The notes: generated from the letters alone by a model not told the origin. Positions 35,636-44,942 are shown, numbered from the stretch's first letter. The stretch is 64,000 nucleotides of DNA from Streptomyces cavernae (GCF_004023625.1 NZ_RPDJ01000002.1:248001-312000), one strand, 5' to 3'. Numbers and translations: made by a program.

Positions 35636-36583
35636 ATGCACCCGTTCAGCACACCGGTTCGCCGTACGGCCGGCCCTCGTCGGCGCCGCACGACCGCCGC
35701 CCTCGGCTTATGCGCCGCTCTCGTGAGCGTCTGCGCAGGAGTCCCCGCCTCCGCGGCCGAAACCCGCGCGGACCTCATCCCACCCGTCACCGCGCCCGTC
35801 GTCACCGCGCCCGTCGTCACCGCGGACCAGGTCATGCCGCATCTCACCGCTCTGCAGCGGATCGCCGACCGCGCCGGGGGCAACCGCGCCCACGGCACCC
35901 GTGGCTACCGCGACTCGGTCGCCTATGTGAAGGCCGCGCTGGACAAGGCCGGTTTCCGCACCGCCCTGCACCGCTTCACCCACGACGGCACCACCGGCTA
36001 CAACCTCATCGCGGACTGGCCCGGCGGCGACCCGGGGCACATCGTGTTCGCCGGGGCGCACCTCGACAGCGAGGAGACCGGACCCGGCATCAACGACAAC
36101 GGCTCCGGCTCCGCCGCCCTCCTCGCCACCGCGCTCCAAGTGTCCAAGTCGGGCCTCAAGCCCAACCGCCATCTGCGGTTCGCCTGGTGGGGCGCCGAGG
36201 AGGCCGGGATGGTGGGATCCAGCGCCTATGTGCGGGACCTGTCCGCCACCGAACGCGACCGGATCAACGTCTACCTGAATGTGGACATGGCCGGAACGAA
36301 GGGCAACCGTCCCTGGCTCGTCGTCGACGACGACCCCGCGGCGGCCGAGGCGTTCAGGACCTGGTTCGCGGCCCGGAACCTGAGCACGGTCGGGATCGGC
36401 ATCGGCGGCAGCGACCATGTGTCGTTCGGTGACGCGGGCATCCCGGTGGGCGGCTTCGCGACGGGGATCGACGACTGCACCCACCAGACGTGCGACCGCC
36501 TCGAGAACGTGGACCCGGTGACCGAGACCACCAGCACCAACGCGTTCATCAGCACGGTCTGGCAGCTCGTCGCGCGCCGCTGA
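35636..36583 (+). CDS. Secreted M28-family aminopeptidase
   Basis: Extracellular two-zinc aminopeptidase of the S. griseus SGAP type, 315 residues. The signal peptide has a twin-Arg-rich start (VRRTAGPRRRRTTAALG) and cleavage near ASAAE. Zinc and catalytic residues: His in AGAHLDS (about 142), Asp in GINDNGSG, Glu-Glu in WWGAEEAGMVGS, Asp in NVDMAGT and His in GGSDHVSFGDAGIP. ATG 35636 has GGAGAAA about ten bases upstream. It is the first of three secreted hydrolase genes in the same direction. Confidence 0.93.
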   Translation: MHPFSTPVRRTAGPRRRRTTAALGLCAALVSVCAGVPASAAETRADLIPPVTAPVVTAPVVTADQVMPHLTALQRIADRAGGNRAHGTRGYRDSVAYVKAALDKAGFRTALHRFTHDGTTGYNLIADWPGGDPGHIVFAGAHLDSEETGPGINDNGSGSAALLATALQVSKSGLKPNRHLRFAWWGAEEAGMVGSSAYVRDLSATERDRINVYLNVDMAGTKGNRPWLVVDDDPAAAEAFRTWFAARNLSTVGIGIGGSDHVSFGDAGIPVGGFATGIDDCTHQTCDRLENVDPVTETTSTNAFISTVWQLVARR

Positions 36584-36648
36584 CCCCTGCCGGCCCTGTC
36601 CCGGCCCCTCCCCGAACACCCCCGTAAGGCCCCCGAAGGAGCAGACGC

Positions 36649-38127
36649 ATGTCCACCCGCTGGAAACACCGTCGCCGCACCACCATCCTGGCCACGGCCG
36701 TGGCCGCCGGTGTCGTGCTCACCGCCCTGCCCGCCTCCGCCGCCCCGGGCGGCCCCGGCGCCGGTGACCCGTACTACCCCGAGGACGGCAACTCCGGCTA
36801 CGGCGTCAGCGAGTACGACGTGCGCGTGAACTACGACCCGGCACGCCCCCGCCATCTGGAGGGCGACACGACGGTGCGGGCCGTCGCGACGCAGGACCTG
36901 GACCGCTTCCACCTCGACCTGGAGGGCTTCCAGGTAACCGCCGTCACCGTGGACGGCACGCCCGCCCGCGCCGTCTCCCGCGAGGGCGCGCACGAGCTCG
37001 TCGTCACCCCCGCCCGGCCGCTGCGGAAGAACGCGAGCTTCGCCGTACGCGTCCGCTACTCCGGCGAACCGGTCGGCGAGGGCTGGCACACCCTCGCCGA
37101 CGGTGGCGCGAACGTGACGGGCGAGCCGCATGCCGCCACCGCTTGGTACCCCGCCAACGACCACCCCTCGGACAAGGCGACCTTCCGGCTCACGGCCACG
37201 GTCCCCAACGGCTGGACGGTGGTCGGCAACGGGCGGCCGGGCGCCACCACCAAGGACCGGGGCACGACCACGTTCCGCTGGTACGAGGACCGGCCGATGG
37301 CCACGTTCCTCAGCACCATCGCCATCGACAAGTTCACGGTGCGCGCCTCCAAGCTCTCCGACGGCACCCCCGTCATCAACGCCTACAGCCCCGGGTCCCG
37401 CATCGACCCCGAGGCGGAGGCCCAACTGCCGGAGGTCATCGACTTCCTGGCCTCGAAGTTCGGCCCGTACCCGTTCTCCTCGGCCGGGGCGATCGTCATC
37501 ACCGGCGACGACGGCGAGGGGCCGCCCGCCCTGGAGACGCAGAGCCGCCCGACGTACCACGGCGGCTTCTTCGACATCTCCATGGTCCACGAGAACACCC
37601 ACCAGTGGTTCGGCAACAGCGTCTCCGTCTCCGACTGGCGCAACGGCTGCCTGGCCGAGTGCTTCGCCCAGTACGCCGTTCAGCTGTGGGACGAGGAGAA
37701 GAACGGATCCGACCTGGACAACTTCTTCTACCGCGGCATGCTCGAGGAGAGCACGGCCGACCCCGAGTTCTGGACGACGAAGCTCTACGACCCCGGCAAG
37801 GGCCGCGAACTGGACGGCGGCCTGTACAGCAAGGGGTCCATGATGCTGCACGCGCTGCGCCGCACGGTCGGCGACGACGCGTTCTTCGGCACACTCAAGC
37901 GCTGGCAGCGCGAGCACCGCTATGGCAACGGGTCCTGGCCGCAGTTCGAGGCACTCACCGAGAAGGTCTCAGGCAAGGACCTCACCGGCTTCTTCGACGC
38001 CTGGGTGGACGGCACCACCGTTCCGCAGAAGAAGTACCTGTACCCGGGATCCCTCGGGTCACTGGACCCGGCCCCCGGCCAGGCCGGTGCAACGGCGGAA
38101 GCACCCACCACGTCTGACGGAGCGTGA
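36649..38127 (+). CDS. Secreted M1-family metallopeptidase
   Basis: Zinc aminopeptidase-like protein, 492 residues, with a signal peptide ending near ASAAP. The zinc site is HENTHQWFGNS with the third ligand 18 residues later in GCLAECFAQY (HExxH-x18-E). The usual GxMEN substrate motif is replaced by PPALETQSRP, keeping only the Glu. The N-terminal beta-saddle domain (about 45-240) includes ATAWYPANDHPSDKATF. It lies 65 bp after the M28 gene and ends inside the start of the next gene (GTGA, 38124-38127). Confidence 0.9.
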   Translation: MSTRWKHRRRTTILATAVAAGVVLTALPASAAPGGPGAGDPYYPEDGNSGYGVSEYDVRVNYDPARPRHLEGDTTVRAVATQDLDRFHLDLEGFQVTAVTVDGTPARAVSREGAHELVVTPARPLRKNASFAVRVRYSGEPVGEGWHTLADGGANVTGEPHAATAWYPANDHPSDKATFRLTATVPNGWTVVGNGRPGATTKDRGTTTFRWYEDRPMATFLSTIAIDKFTVRASKLSDGTPVINAYSPGSRIDPEAEAQLPEVIDFLASKFGPYPFSSAGAIVITGDDGEGPPALETQSRPTYHGGFFDISMVHENTHQWFGNSVSVSDWRNGCLAECFAQYAVQLWDEEKNGSDLDNFFYRGMLEESTADPEFWTTKLYDPGKGRELDGGLYSKGSMMLHALRRTVGDDAFFGTLKRWQREHRYGNGSWPQFEALTEKVSGKDLTGFFDAWVDGTTVPQKKYLYPGSLGSLDPAPGQAGATAEAPTTSDGA

Positions 38128-39227
38128 GATCAAACATGCTTATGAGGACCTCTCTCCGTCAGGCGGCGACGCTGCTGCTCCTGTCCGCCCTGTTGGCGGT
38201 GGGGGCACAGGCGCCCGCCACGCCGCAGGACAGGGGCCGCTCGGTCGCGGTCGCCGAGTACGACCTGGGTGACACGGCGTTCACCGATTCCGAGACCGGA
38301 ACGGTCAGCGAGGTGCGTGCGAGGGTGCACTATCCGCGGCGGCTGACCGGCCGGCTCCCGCTGATCGTCATGGCACACGGCTCGTGGTGGGCCTGCGACT
38401 CCAAGGACGCCGTCGACTGGCCCTGCACCGAGGGCTCACGTCCGTTCCCGAGTTACCGAGGCTACGACTACCTGGGCGCGGCGCTGGCCGCCCGCGGCTT
38501 CGTCGTGGTGTCGATCAGCGTGGACGGCATCAACCAAACGTCCTTCGACTACGGCGACCGCGCCCGGCTGGTCAACGAACACCTCCGGCTGTGGCAGCAA
38601 TTGGCCGCGGGCAAGGGCGGCCCGCTCGCCAGTCACTTCGTCGATCCCTCCGGGCGGCCGGTCGCACCGGACTTCGCCGGCCATGTCGACATGAACCGCG
38701 TCGGAACGCTGGGGCACTCCCGTGGCGGCAAGGGCGTGATGTGGCAGGCATCGGACAAGCACCGCGGCGAATGGCCGGCCGGGGTGCGCGTCCGCGCGGT
38801 CCTGGGACTGGCTCCGGCCAAGTTCGACGACCCGGAGGGCGACAACAGCGACACACTCATCACCAGGCTGCCGTTCGCGGTGGTCACCAGTTCCTGTGAC
38901 GGCGCGGTGGGTGAGCAGGGCCAGGAGTACCTGGACGACGTCGTCGGGCTCAACTCCGCGACGGACTATTCGGTTTCGCTGAAGGACGCGAATCACAACT
39001 ACTACAACACGACCTGGACGCCGCCTTTCCAGTTCGGTGAGGACGACAGCACCTGCCCCGCCCAGGAACTGACCCCCGCCCGGCAGCAGGACGCGCTCAC
39101 CGCCTACGCGACCGCTTTCTTCCGCTACGAACTCCAGGGAGCCCGGGACGAATTGCCGGTGCTGACCGGCGAACGGCCCCTGCCGGACGTGACCGCTACG
39201 ACACGGGTGGTCCCGGCCGCCCGGTAG
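38124..39227 (+). CDS. Secreted alpha/beta-hydrolase
   Basis: 367 residues with an N-terminal signal peptide (LRQAATLLLLSALLAVGA). The nucleophile elbow is GHSRGGKGVMW, the oxyanion strand is LIVMAHGSWWACDS, and a late His lies in KDANHNYYNTTW. Cysteines (WACDS, DWPCTEG, SSCDG, STCPAQE) could form two disulfides. The family is close to polyester or lipase-like hydrolases, substrate unknown. GTG 38124 overlaps the M1 stop, but its GGAG is one base away, so ATG 38136 or 38142 may be the real start. Confidence 0.82.
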   Translation: MRSNMLMRTSLRQAATLLLLSALLAVGAQAPATPQDRGRSVAVAEYDLGDTAFTDSETGTVSEVRARVHYPRRLTGRLPLIVMAHGSWWACDSKDAVDWPCTEGSRPFPSYRGYDYLGAALAARGFVVVSISVDGINQTSFDYGDRARLVNEHLRLWQQLAAGKGGPLASHFVDPSGRPVAPDFAGHVDMNRVGTLGHSRGGKGVMWQASDKHRGEWPAGVRVRAVLGLAPAKFDDPEGDNSDTLITRLPFAVVTSSCDGAVGEQGQEYLDDVVGLNSATDYSVSLKDANHNYYNTTWTPPFQFGEDDSTCPAQELTPARQQDALTAYATAFFRYELQGARDELPVLTGERPLPDVTATTRVVPAAR

Positions 39228-39388
39228 TGCCGTCCGAACCGTCCAGCGACGACCGCCGCCTCAGCCGGCGTCGGCGTTGGGTAGGCCACCGCGGCCCCGA
39301 GGACGATCTTTCCCTGTCGTGCTCCTCGGGCAGCCGCCTCCATATTTCCCGGTCAACACTGCCTCTTGGAGGCCCTATTGCCTCGTTC

Positions 39389-39643
39389 TCAACCTTCTGC
39401 GGGATGCGACTCGAACGTGAAATACACACTCAGGCAGTGATGCTCGTTCTCGCCATCAAGGAAGTCCCACGAGACATCCGCAACTCGAATATCGTGCTCG
39501 CTGACCCAGGCGTGGGCCTTTGCGAAGGCATGAGCGGCGCTCGCCCCGAGGAAGAGTTTTCTGGCTATCGGGTGCACCCCGGTCTCTTCCTCCGAGTCGT
39601 CGAAGCCTTCCGGAACGTCCAGAGAAAATGAGGGGTTCAGCAT
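39389..39643 (-). CDS. Small hypothetical protein, low GC for this genome
   Basis: 84 residues from ATG 39643, with AAGGA about ten bases upstream. The protein has good composition for a globular domain (DVPEGFDDSEEETG, FLGASAAHAFAKAHAWVSEH, DVSWDFLDGENEHH) and is acidic overall. Codons are clearly less GC-biased than in neighbours, suggesting later arrival. It stands alone between the secreted hydrolases and the YdcF gene. I do not recognise the family. Confidence 0.55.
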   Translation of the reverse strand: MLNPSFSLDVPEGFDDSEEETGVHPIARKLFLGASAAHAFAKAHAWVSEHDIRVADVSWDFLDGENEHHCLSVYFTFESHPAEG

Positions 39644-39910
39644 CGCAGTACCGTCCTTGACGATTGGGGTGGCCGCACGCCCAGGGCAAGCCTCTGAGCG
39701 CGGCACTGTGTAGGACGCCGTGCGCAGAGGAAGGTTGCCTCAGGTCAGCCATCGGGCGGCCATCACCCCTGCATGGCCAGGGTGTGCTCGGCTGCTGTGT
39801 GCCCAGATGGTGTCGGATGATCGGCAGTCGAAGCTCTCGGGTTACGAGGTCTACCGCTCGGCGGCCACGAGCCCGATCTGACGGGGCAGGCCGGATCTGG
39901 CGGGATGGGC
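39644..39910. other. Intergenic stretch, no gene seen
   Basis: Together with the hairpin at 39911-39967 this is a 347-bp gap. Composition is mixed and less GC-rich than nearby genes up to about 39870. No reading frame shows conserved sequence. Confidence 0.5.
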
Positions 39911-39967
39911 CCGGTCGTCCGAGGCCGGCGCGGGCCGGCGCGGGCCGCGCCGGCCTCGGACGACCGG
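39911..39967. terminator. Very strong hairpin downstream of the YdcF gene
   Basis: A perfect 23-bp stem pairs 39911-39933 with 39945-39967 around an 11-base loop. It begins 24 bp past the stop of the reverse-strand YdcF gene, the position expected of its terminator. Confidence 0.8.
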
Positions 39968-39990
39968 CGAGGGCCGGTCGCGGGCCGGCC

Positions 39991-40785
39991 CTACCGCCCC
40001 GCCGCTTCCAACGCCCGCGCCACCCCCGGCTCCTTGGGGCCCAGGAAGTGGGGGTCCGGCTGGAACAGGGCGTCCAGGGCGGCCTTTCCCGCGGCGAAGA
40101 GTTCCCGGGTGCTGCCGTAGTACCAGGTCACGTCGTGCCTGTCGTCGACCCCGAGGCCGTACGACGTCACTCCCGCGGTCTGACACAGGGCCACCGCGCG
40201 GCGGATGTGGAAGCCCTGGCTGATGAGAACCGCCCGGTCGACGCCGAAGATCTTGCGGGCGCGGACGCAGGAGTCCCAAGTGTCGAACCCCGCGTAGTCG
40301 CTGACGATCCGTTCGTCGGGGACGCCGCGCTCGGTCAGGTAACGGCGCATGGCGTCCGGCTCGTCGTAGTCCACGCGGCTGTTGTCGCCCGTGACCAGGA
40401 CCACCTCGATGCGGCCCGCACGGTAGAGCTGTGCGGCGGCGTCGAGCCGGTGCGCCAGGTACGGGGAGGGCTCGCCGTCCCACAGACCGGCGCCGAAGAC
40501 GACCGCGACCTCGGTCGGGGGCACGTCCGACGCCGTACGCAGCCGGTCGTCCGCGGCCGTGTACATCCAGGTCGCGGGGAGCAGCGCGAGGGCGCACAGC
40601 AGCATCAGCGCCTGCACGGCCCGCCGCCGGCCGCGGCGGGTACGGGGCAGCCGCGGCCACCGCACGGACGGCACACGCAGGAACGGCACGCGCACCCGCG
40701 GCCACCGCGCGGACGGCACACGCAGGGACGGCACACGCAGGGACGGCCGCGCCGGCCGTGGCAGACGCGGTCGCCGGATGCGCAT
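39991..40785 (-). CDS. YdcF/SanA-family (DUF218) membrane protein
   Basis: About 264 residues. The cytoplasmic tail is Arg/Pro-rich with repeats of LRVPS and RWPR. One membrane helix follows (AVQALMLLCALALLPATWM), then the DUF218 domain: EVAVVFGAGLWDGEPSPYL, VVLVTGDNSRVDYDEPDAM, DYAGFDTWDSCVRA, VLISQGFHIRRAVALC. The family is linked to envelope integrity in other bacteria. I prefer ATG 40785, which has GGGGG at eight bases; ATG 40791 and an upstream frame to 40863 are also open. Confidence 0.85.
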   Translation of the reverse strand: MRIRRPRLPRPARPSLRVPSLRVPSARWPRVRVPFLRVPSVRWPRLPRTRRGRRRAVQALMLLCALALLPATWMYTAADDRLRTASDVPPTEVAVVFGAGLWDGEPSPYLAHRLDAAAQLYRAGRIEVVLVTGDNSRVDYDEPDAMRRYLTERGVPDERIVSDYAGFDTWDSCVRARKIFGVDRAVLISQGFHIRRAVALCQTAGVTSYGLGVDDRHDVTWYYGSTRELFAAGKAALDALFQPDPHFLGPKEPGVARALEAAGR

Positions 40786-41003
40786 GTTCATGTCCCCCAG
40801 CCCCCAGCCGATGTCGTCAGAGAGGACGCGGCGGGCGGTGATCCGGTTCACCCGGACACTCACAGACGACCGCCCGACAGGGGCCCGACAGCAGCCCGGC
40901 AGCAGCCGCCCGGCACGTGTCCAGCACCGGGGAGCGCGCGAATGAGCAGGTCACATCCGCTCACACAACCGTGCTCCAAGCGGTGAACCCCTGGAAAACA
41001 CTC

Positions 41004-41030
41004 GTCACCACCCGGCAACGGGTGTGCAAC
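41004..41030 (+). promoter_or_regulatory. GlnR-like box upstream of cbiX
   Basis: GTCAC (41004-41008)-n6-GCAAC (41015-41019)-n6-GCAAC (41026-41030) follows the 11-bp spacing of GlnR boxes. The last C is exactly 23 bases before the ATG, as in the nir and nasA promoters, and a -10-like GAGGAT fills -12 to -7. Confidence 0.5.
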
Positions 41031-41052
41031 CTCCCCCCGCGAGGATCGGGTC

Positions 41053-41958
41053 ATGACGGCGTCGAACACCCCTCGCGACGAGTCCTCACCCGGCAGCGGC
41101 CCGATCCCGGGCGCTCACCTCGACAGTACGGCGCAACTCATGAACCGGATCACCAGTCAGCTCGGCAGCCAGCTCGGCCTCGTCTCGCTCAACGGGACCC
41201 GGCGGCCCGCGCCGGCCGAGCCGCCGACGCTGGTCCTCGTGGCGCACGGCAGCCGCGACCCCCGCGCGCTGAGCACCGTACGGGCGCTCCTGGAGCGGGT
41301 GCGGGAGCTGCGCCCCGGCCTGCCCGTCCGCCTCGGGCACATCGAGCTGAACGAGCCCCTGCTGCCGGACACCCTCGATGCGCTCGGCGAGGGCGCGGCC
41401 GTCGCCGTACCGCTGCTGCTCAGCCGCGGCTACCACGTCAAGCGGGACATCCCCGAGATGGCGGACGCCGCCCGGGCCCGGGTGCACGTCGCCGCGCCCC
41501 TCGGCCCGCACCCCCTCCTTGTCGAAACTCTGTGCGAAAGACTGTTGGAGGCCGGCTGGAGCGTCTCCGACGCGGCTCGCGGCGGCAGTGGCGTCGTACT
41601 GGCCGCCGCCGGCTCCCGGGACCCCGAGGCCGCCCTCGACACCCGCCGCACCGCACAGCTCCTCGCCGACCGCCTCGGCGTGCCGGTGCTGCCCGCCTAC
41701 GCGTCCGCCGCGAGCCCGACCGTCCCGGACGCGGTGCGCGCCCTCGCCGCGCGGGGCCGCCACCGGATCGCCGTGGCCTCGTACTTCACCGCACCGGGCC
41801 GGTTCGCCACCGAGTGCGCCGAGGCCGCCCCCTGGATCGCCTCCGCCCCGCTCGGCGCCCACCCCGCGCTGGCCCGCCTCGTCCTCCACCGCTACGACCA
41901 GGCCCTAGGGCCTGTCTTGGGTGAACGCTCCGCGGAACGCCAACTGGCGACGGCCTGA
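41053..41958 (+). CDS. CbiX-type sirohydrochlorin chelatase
   Basis: Inserts iron (siroheme) or cobalt (cobalamin) into sirohydrochlorin, 301 residues. Two CbiX repeats are present. The first begins at [15 protein letters not shown] with the metal-binding His, then [12 protein letters not shown] and [18 protein letters not shown]. The second begins at [14 protein letters not shown] and has [14 protein letters not shown]. The first 55 residues are a Ser/Pro-rich extension. Siroheme is needed by NirB in the same window, and the matching promoter layout supports that job. Confidence 0.88.
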   Translation: MTASNTPRDESSPGSGPIPGAHLDSTAQLMNRITSQLGSQLGLVSLNGTRRPAPAEPPTLVLVAHGSRDPRALSTVRALLERVRELRPGLPVRLGHIELNEPLLPDTLDALGEGAAVAVPLLLSRGYHVKRDIPEMADAARARVHVAAPLGPHPLLVETLCERLLEAGWSVSDAARGGSGVVLAAAGSRDPEAALDTRRTAQLLADRLGVPVLPAYASAASPTVPDAVRALAARGRHRIAVASYFTAPGRFATECAEAAPWIASAPLGAHPALARLVLHRYDQALGPVLGERSAERQLATA

Positions 41959-42011
41959 TCCCGCGCCTGGCAGCGAAAGGATCCGGCCATCCGGACCCTG
42001 CCCGGCCCACC

Positions 42012-42045
42012 CTCCCGAAGCTCTCGGCTTCGCTCGAGCAGGGGG
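42012..42045. repeat. REP-like extragenic palindrome
   Basis: An imperfect hairpin of the form ctccc-gaagctctcggcttcgc-tcgagcag-gggga lies between cbiX and dgt. From memory, closely similar palindromes recur between genes in many Streptomyces genomes. Only one copy was noticed in this window. Confidence 0.5.
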
Positions 42046-42124
42046 ACCCTTCTCGCCCCGGCGGCCGCGGACCTGCCGGGTCCGGACCCCGCCCGCGTCG
42101 GCCCCGATTGTCACCGCCTGCGGT

Positions 42125-42130
42125 TACTGT
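42125..42130 (+). promoter_or_regulatory. -10 element of a leaderless dgt promoter
   Basis: TACTGT lies at exactly -12 to -7 relative to the dgt ATG, matching TAnnnT. No ribosome site is present, so transcription probably starts at or next to the start codon. No clear -35 was found. Confidence 0.5.
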
Positions 42131-42136
42131 CGGGTC

Positions 42137-43489
42137 ATGGCACTGGAACACCCGGCGTACGAACCGGACACGGCGCACTACGACGACGGGGCCGTCGAAC
42201 GCTGGGCCGCCGAGCCGGACAAACGCCCGGGGCGCACCGCCTTCCAGCGTGACCGCGCGCGCGTGCTGCACTCCGCAGCGCTGCGCCGCCTCGCGGGCAA
42301 GACCCAGGTCGTGACTCCGGGCACCAGCGATCAGGTCTGGGACGCCAGCCCCCGCACCCGGCTCACCCACTCCCTGGAGTGCGCCCAGGTCGGCCGTGAG
42401 CTGGGCGCGGCGCTCGGCTGCGACCCGGACCTGGTCGAGGCGGCCTGCCTCTCCCACGACCTCGGGCATCCCCCGTTCGGGCACAACGGCGAGCAGGCGC
42501 TCAACGAGTTCGCACAGGACTGCGGCGGCTTCGAGGGCAACGCCCAGTCGCTGCGGCTGCTCACCCGCATCGAACCCAAGCGGTTCGTCAGCAGCGCCGC
42601 CGTGCCGTCGACAGCCGCCCCGGCGGCCGACGAACTCGGCGGACTCGGCGGACTTGTCAGCGTAGGCCTGAACCTCACCCGTGCGGCCCTCGACGCCGCC
42701 ACCAAGTACCCCTGGCCGCGCGGCGCCCACCCCACCGACCCCGGCTCACCGAAATTCGGGGTGTACGAGGACGACCGCCCGGTCTTCGACTGGGTCCGCA
42801 AGGGCGCCCCCGGCCACCGCACCTGCTTCGAAGCCCAGGTCATGGACTGGTCGGACGACGTGGCGTACTCCGTCCACGACTTCGAGGACGGCCTGCACGC
42901 GGGCCACATCGACCCGGCCTGCCTGCACGCCGAACCCGAACGGCAGGAGGTCTTCGCGGTGGCCCTCGGCCGTTACGTGCCCGCGGACACCGATCCCGAG
43001 GAGCTGGCCGAGGCCCTCGACCGACTCCTCGACATGGAGTGGTGGCCGCACGGCTACGACGGCACGGCGATCGCCCAGGCCCGCCTCAAGGACGCCACCA
43101 GCCAGCTCATCGGCCGCTTCTGCCTGGCCGCGGAGGGCGCCACCCGGGAGGCGTACGGGACGGGCCGGCTCACCCGCTACTCCGCCGAACTCGTCGTCCC
43201 GCGGGCCACCCGCCATGAGTGCGCGGTCCTCAAGGCGGTCGCCGACCGCTATGTGATGCAGCGTGCCGAGCAGGAGCGGCTCCGCGCCGACCAGCGCGTG
43301 GTCGTCGCCGAACTGGCCCGCGCACTCACCACCCGCGCACCGGACGGCCTCGACCCGCAGTTCCGCGCCCTGTTCGACCGGGCCCCCGACGACCGGGCCC
43401 GCAAACGGGTGATCGTCGACCAGATCGCCTCCCTCACCGACGCCTCCGCCCGGTCCCTGCACGCCCGGCTGAGAGCCCCCGGCACATGA
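42137..43489 (+). CDS. dgt: Deoxyguanosinetriphosphate triphosphohydrolase
   Basis: Metal-dependent HD-domain enzyme splitting dNTPs into deoxynucleoside and triphosphate, 450 residues. The HD ligands are His in [17 protein letters not shown] and His-Asp in [16 protein letters not shown]. Asp in [17 protein letters not shown] completes the site. ATG 42137 is chosen because homology begins at once ([17 protein letters not shown]) and the -10 box fits a leaderless message. It ends in an ATGA overlap with a 22-codon basic ORF and precedes a flavoprotein gene and dnaG. Confidence 0.94.
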   Translation: MALEHPAYEPDTAHYDDGAVERWAAEPDKRPGRTAFQRDRARVLHSAALRRLAGKTQVVTPGTSDQVWDASPRTRLTHSLECAQVGRELGAALGCDPDLVEAACLSHDLGHPPFGHNGEQALNEFAQDCGGFEGNAQSLRLLTRIEPKRFVSSAAVPSTAAPAADELGGLGGLVSVGLNLTRAALDAATKYPWPRGAHPTDPGSPKFGVYEDDRPVFDWVRKGAPGHRTCFEAQVMDWSDDVAYSVHDFEDGLHAGHIDPACLHAEPERQEVFAVALGRYVPADTDPEELAEALDRLLDMEWWPHGYDGTAIAQARLKDATSQLIGRFCLAAEGATREAYGTGRLTRYSAELVVPRATRHECAVLKAVADRYVMQRAEQERLRADQRVVVAELARALTTRAPDGLDPQFRALFDRAPDDRARKRVIVDQIASLTDASARSLHARLRAPGT

Positions 43490-43554
43490 GCCGCGGACGC
43501 CGCCGACAGCGCGCGTCCCCGGCGCACAAACCGTCAAAACGCCCCCGAACGTGA
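43486..43554 (+). CDS. Very small basic ORF coupled to dgt
   Basis: 22 codons, overlapping the dgt stop by four bases (ATGA). The peptide is strongly basic: it begins [10 protein letters not shown] and ends SKRPRT, with seven Arg and two Lys. Coupling and a clean stop make translation possible, but there is no homology evidence and the length is small. It may simply be a chance frame. Confidence 0.3.
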   Translation: MSRGRRRQRASPAHKPSKRPRT

Positions 43555-43647
43555 CACTGCGTGGCCTGATCGGGCCACTCCCTCTTCCCGCCTCACGCTC
43601 CGTGCGGGACGCTCACATGTGGCGACATCCTTACGAGGAGGCATCAA

Positions 43648-44904
43648 GTGGTCGACGCGGATCAGACATTCGTCATCGTCGGAGGAGGTCTGGCCGGCGC
43701 CAAAGCGGCCGAGACGCTCCGCGCGGAGGGTTTCACCGGCCGGGTGATACTGATCTGTGACGAGCGCGACCACCCCTACGAGCGACCGCCGTTGTCCAAG
43801 GGCTTCCTCCTGGGCAAGGCGGAGCGCGACAGCGTCTTCGTCCACGAACCCGCGTGGTACGCGAACCACGACATCGAACTGCACCTCGGCGAGCCCGTCA
43901 CCGCCATCGACCGGGCGGCCAGGGCCGTCCGCTTCGGCGACGGCACCACCGTCCACTACGACAAGCTCCTGCTCGCCACCGGTGCCGAACCGCGCCGGCT
44001 CGACATCCCCGGCACGGGCCTCGCGGGCGTCCACCACCTGCGCCGGCTGGCCCACGCCGAACGCCTCAAGGGCGTCCTCGCCGCGCTCGGCCGGGACAAC
44101 GGCCACCTCGTGATCGCGGGCGCCGGCTGGATCGGTCTGGAGGTCGCCGCCGCGGCCCGCGAGTACGGCGCCGAGGTCACCGTCGTCGCCCCCTCACCGA
44201 CCCCGCTGTACAGCGTGTTCGGCCCCGAGGTGGGCGAGCTCTTCGCCGAGCTGCACCGCGCGCACGGTGTCCGCTTCCACTTCGGCGCCCGGCTCACCGA
44301 GATCATCGGCCAGGACGGCATGGTCCTCGCCGCCCGCTCCGACGACGGCGAGGAGCATCCGGCGCACGACGTGCTCGCCGCGATCGGCGCCGCCCCGCGC
44401 ACCGCGCTCGCCGAGGCCGCGGGCCTGGAGCTCGCCGCGGAGGGAGGCGGGATCGCCGTGGACGAGGGTCTGCGCACCTCCGACCCCGACATCTACGCGG
44501 CCGGTGATGTCGCCGCGTTCCCGCATCCGCTGTTCGGTACGCGCCTCCGGGTCGAGCACTGGGCCAACGCCCTCAACGGCGGCCCCGCCGCGGCTCGTGC
44601 GATGCTCGGCCGCCAGGTGACGTACGACAGGGTGCCGTACTTCTTCTCCGACCAGTACGACATGGGGATGGAGTACTCCGGCTGGGCGCCCCCGGGCAGC
44701 TACGACCAGGTGCTGATCCGCGGGGACGCCGGCAAGCGGCAGTTCATCGCCTTCTGGCTGAAGGACGGGCGGGTCCTGGCGGGGATGAACGTGAACGTGT
44801 GGGACGTCACCGAGCAGATCCAGCGGTTGGTCCGCAGCCGCGCCGAGGTCGACGTGGAGGCGCTCGCGGATCCGTCCAGGCCGCTCGACAGCCTGGTGCC
44901 GTGA
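43648..44904 (+). CDS. NAD(P)H-dependent FAD oxidoreductase (ferredoxin reductase type)
   Basis: Flavoprotein of 418 residues resembling rubredoxin/ferredoxin reductases of dioxygenase and P450 systems. FAD site FVIVGGGLAGAKAAETLR, contact DHPYERPPLSKGFL, YDKLLLATGAEPRRLD, NAD site HLVIAGAGWIGLEVAAAA, second FAD site YAAGDVAAF and the reductase C-terminal domain with VEHWANALNGGPAAA and YFFSDQYDMGMEYSG. GTG 43648 has AGGAGG with seven bases of spacing. No ferredoxin or oxygenase gene is adjacent, so the electron acceptor is unknown. Confidence 0.92.
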   Translation: MVDADQTFVIVGGGLAGAKAAETLRAEGFTGRVILICDERDHPYERPPLSKGFLLGKAERDSVFVHEPAWYANHDIELHLGEPVTAIDRAARAVRFGDGTTVHYDKLLLATGAEPRRLDIPGTGLAGVHHLRRLAHAERLKGVLAALGRDNGHLVIAGAGWIGLEVAAAAREYGAEVTVVAPSPTPLYSVFGPEVGELFAELHRAHGVRFHFGARLTEIIGQDGMVLAARSDDGEEHPAHDVLAAIGAAPRTALAEAAGLELAAEGGGIAVDEGLRTSDPDIYAAGDVAAFPHPLFGTRLRVEHWANALNGGPAAARAMLGRQVTYDRVPYFFSDQYDMGMEYSGWAPPGSYDQVLIRGDAGKRQFIAFWLKDGRVLAGMNVNVWDVTEQIQRLVRSRAEVDVEALADPSRPLDSLVP

Positions 44905-44942
44905 GGCGCCCCGGGCAGCTCTCGGGTGTCGGTGCGCCCCCG

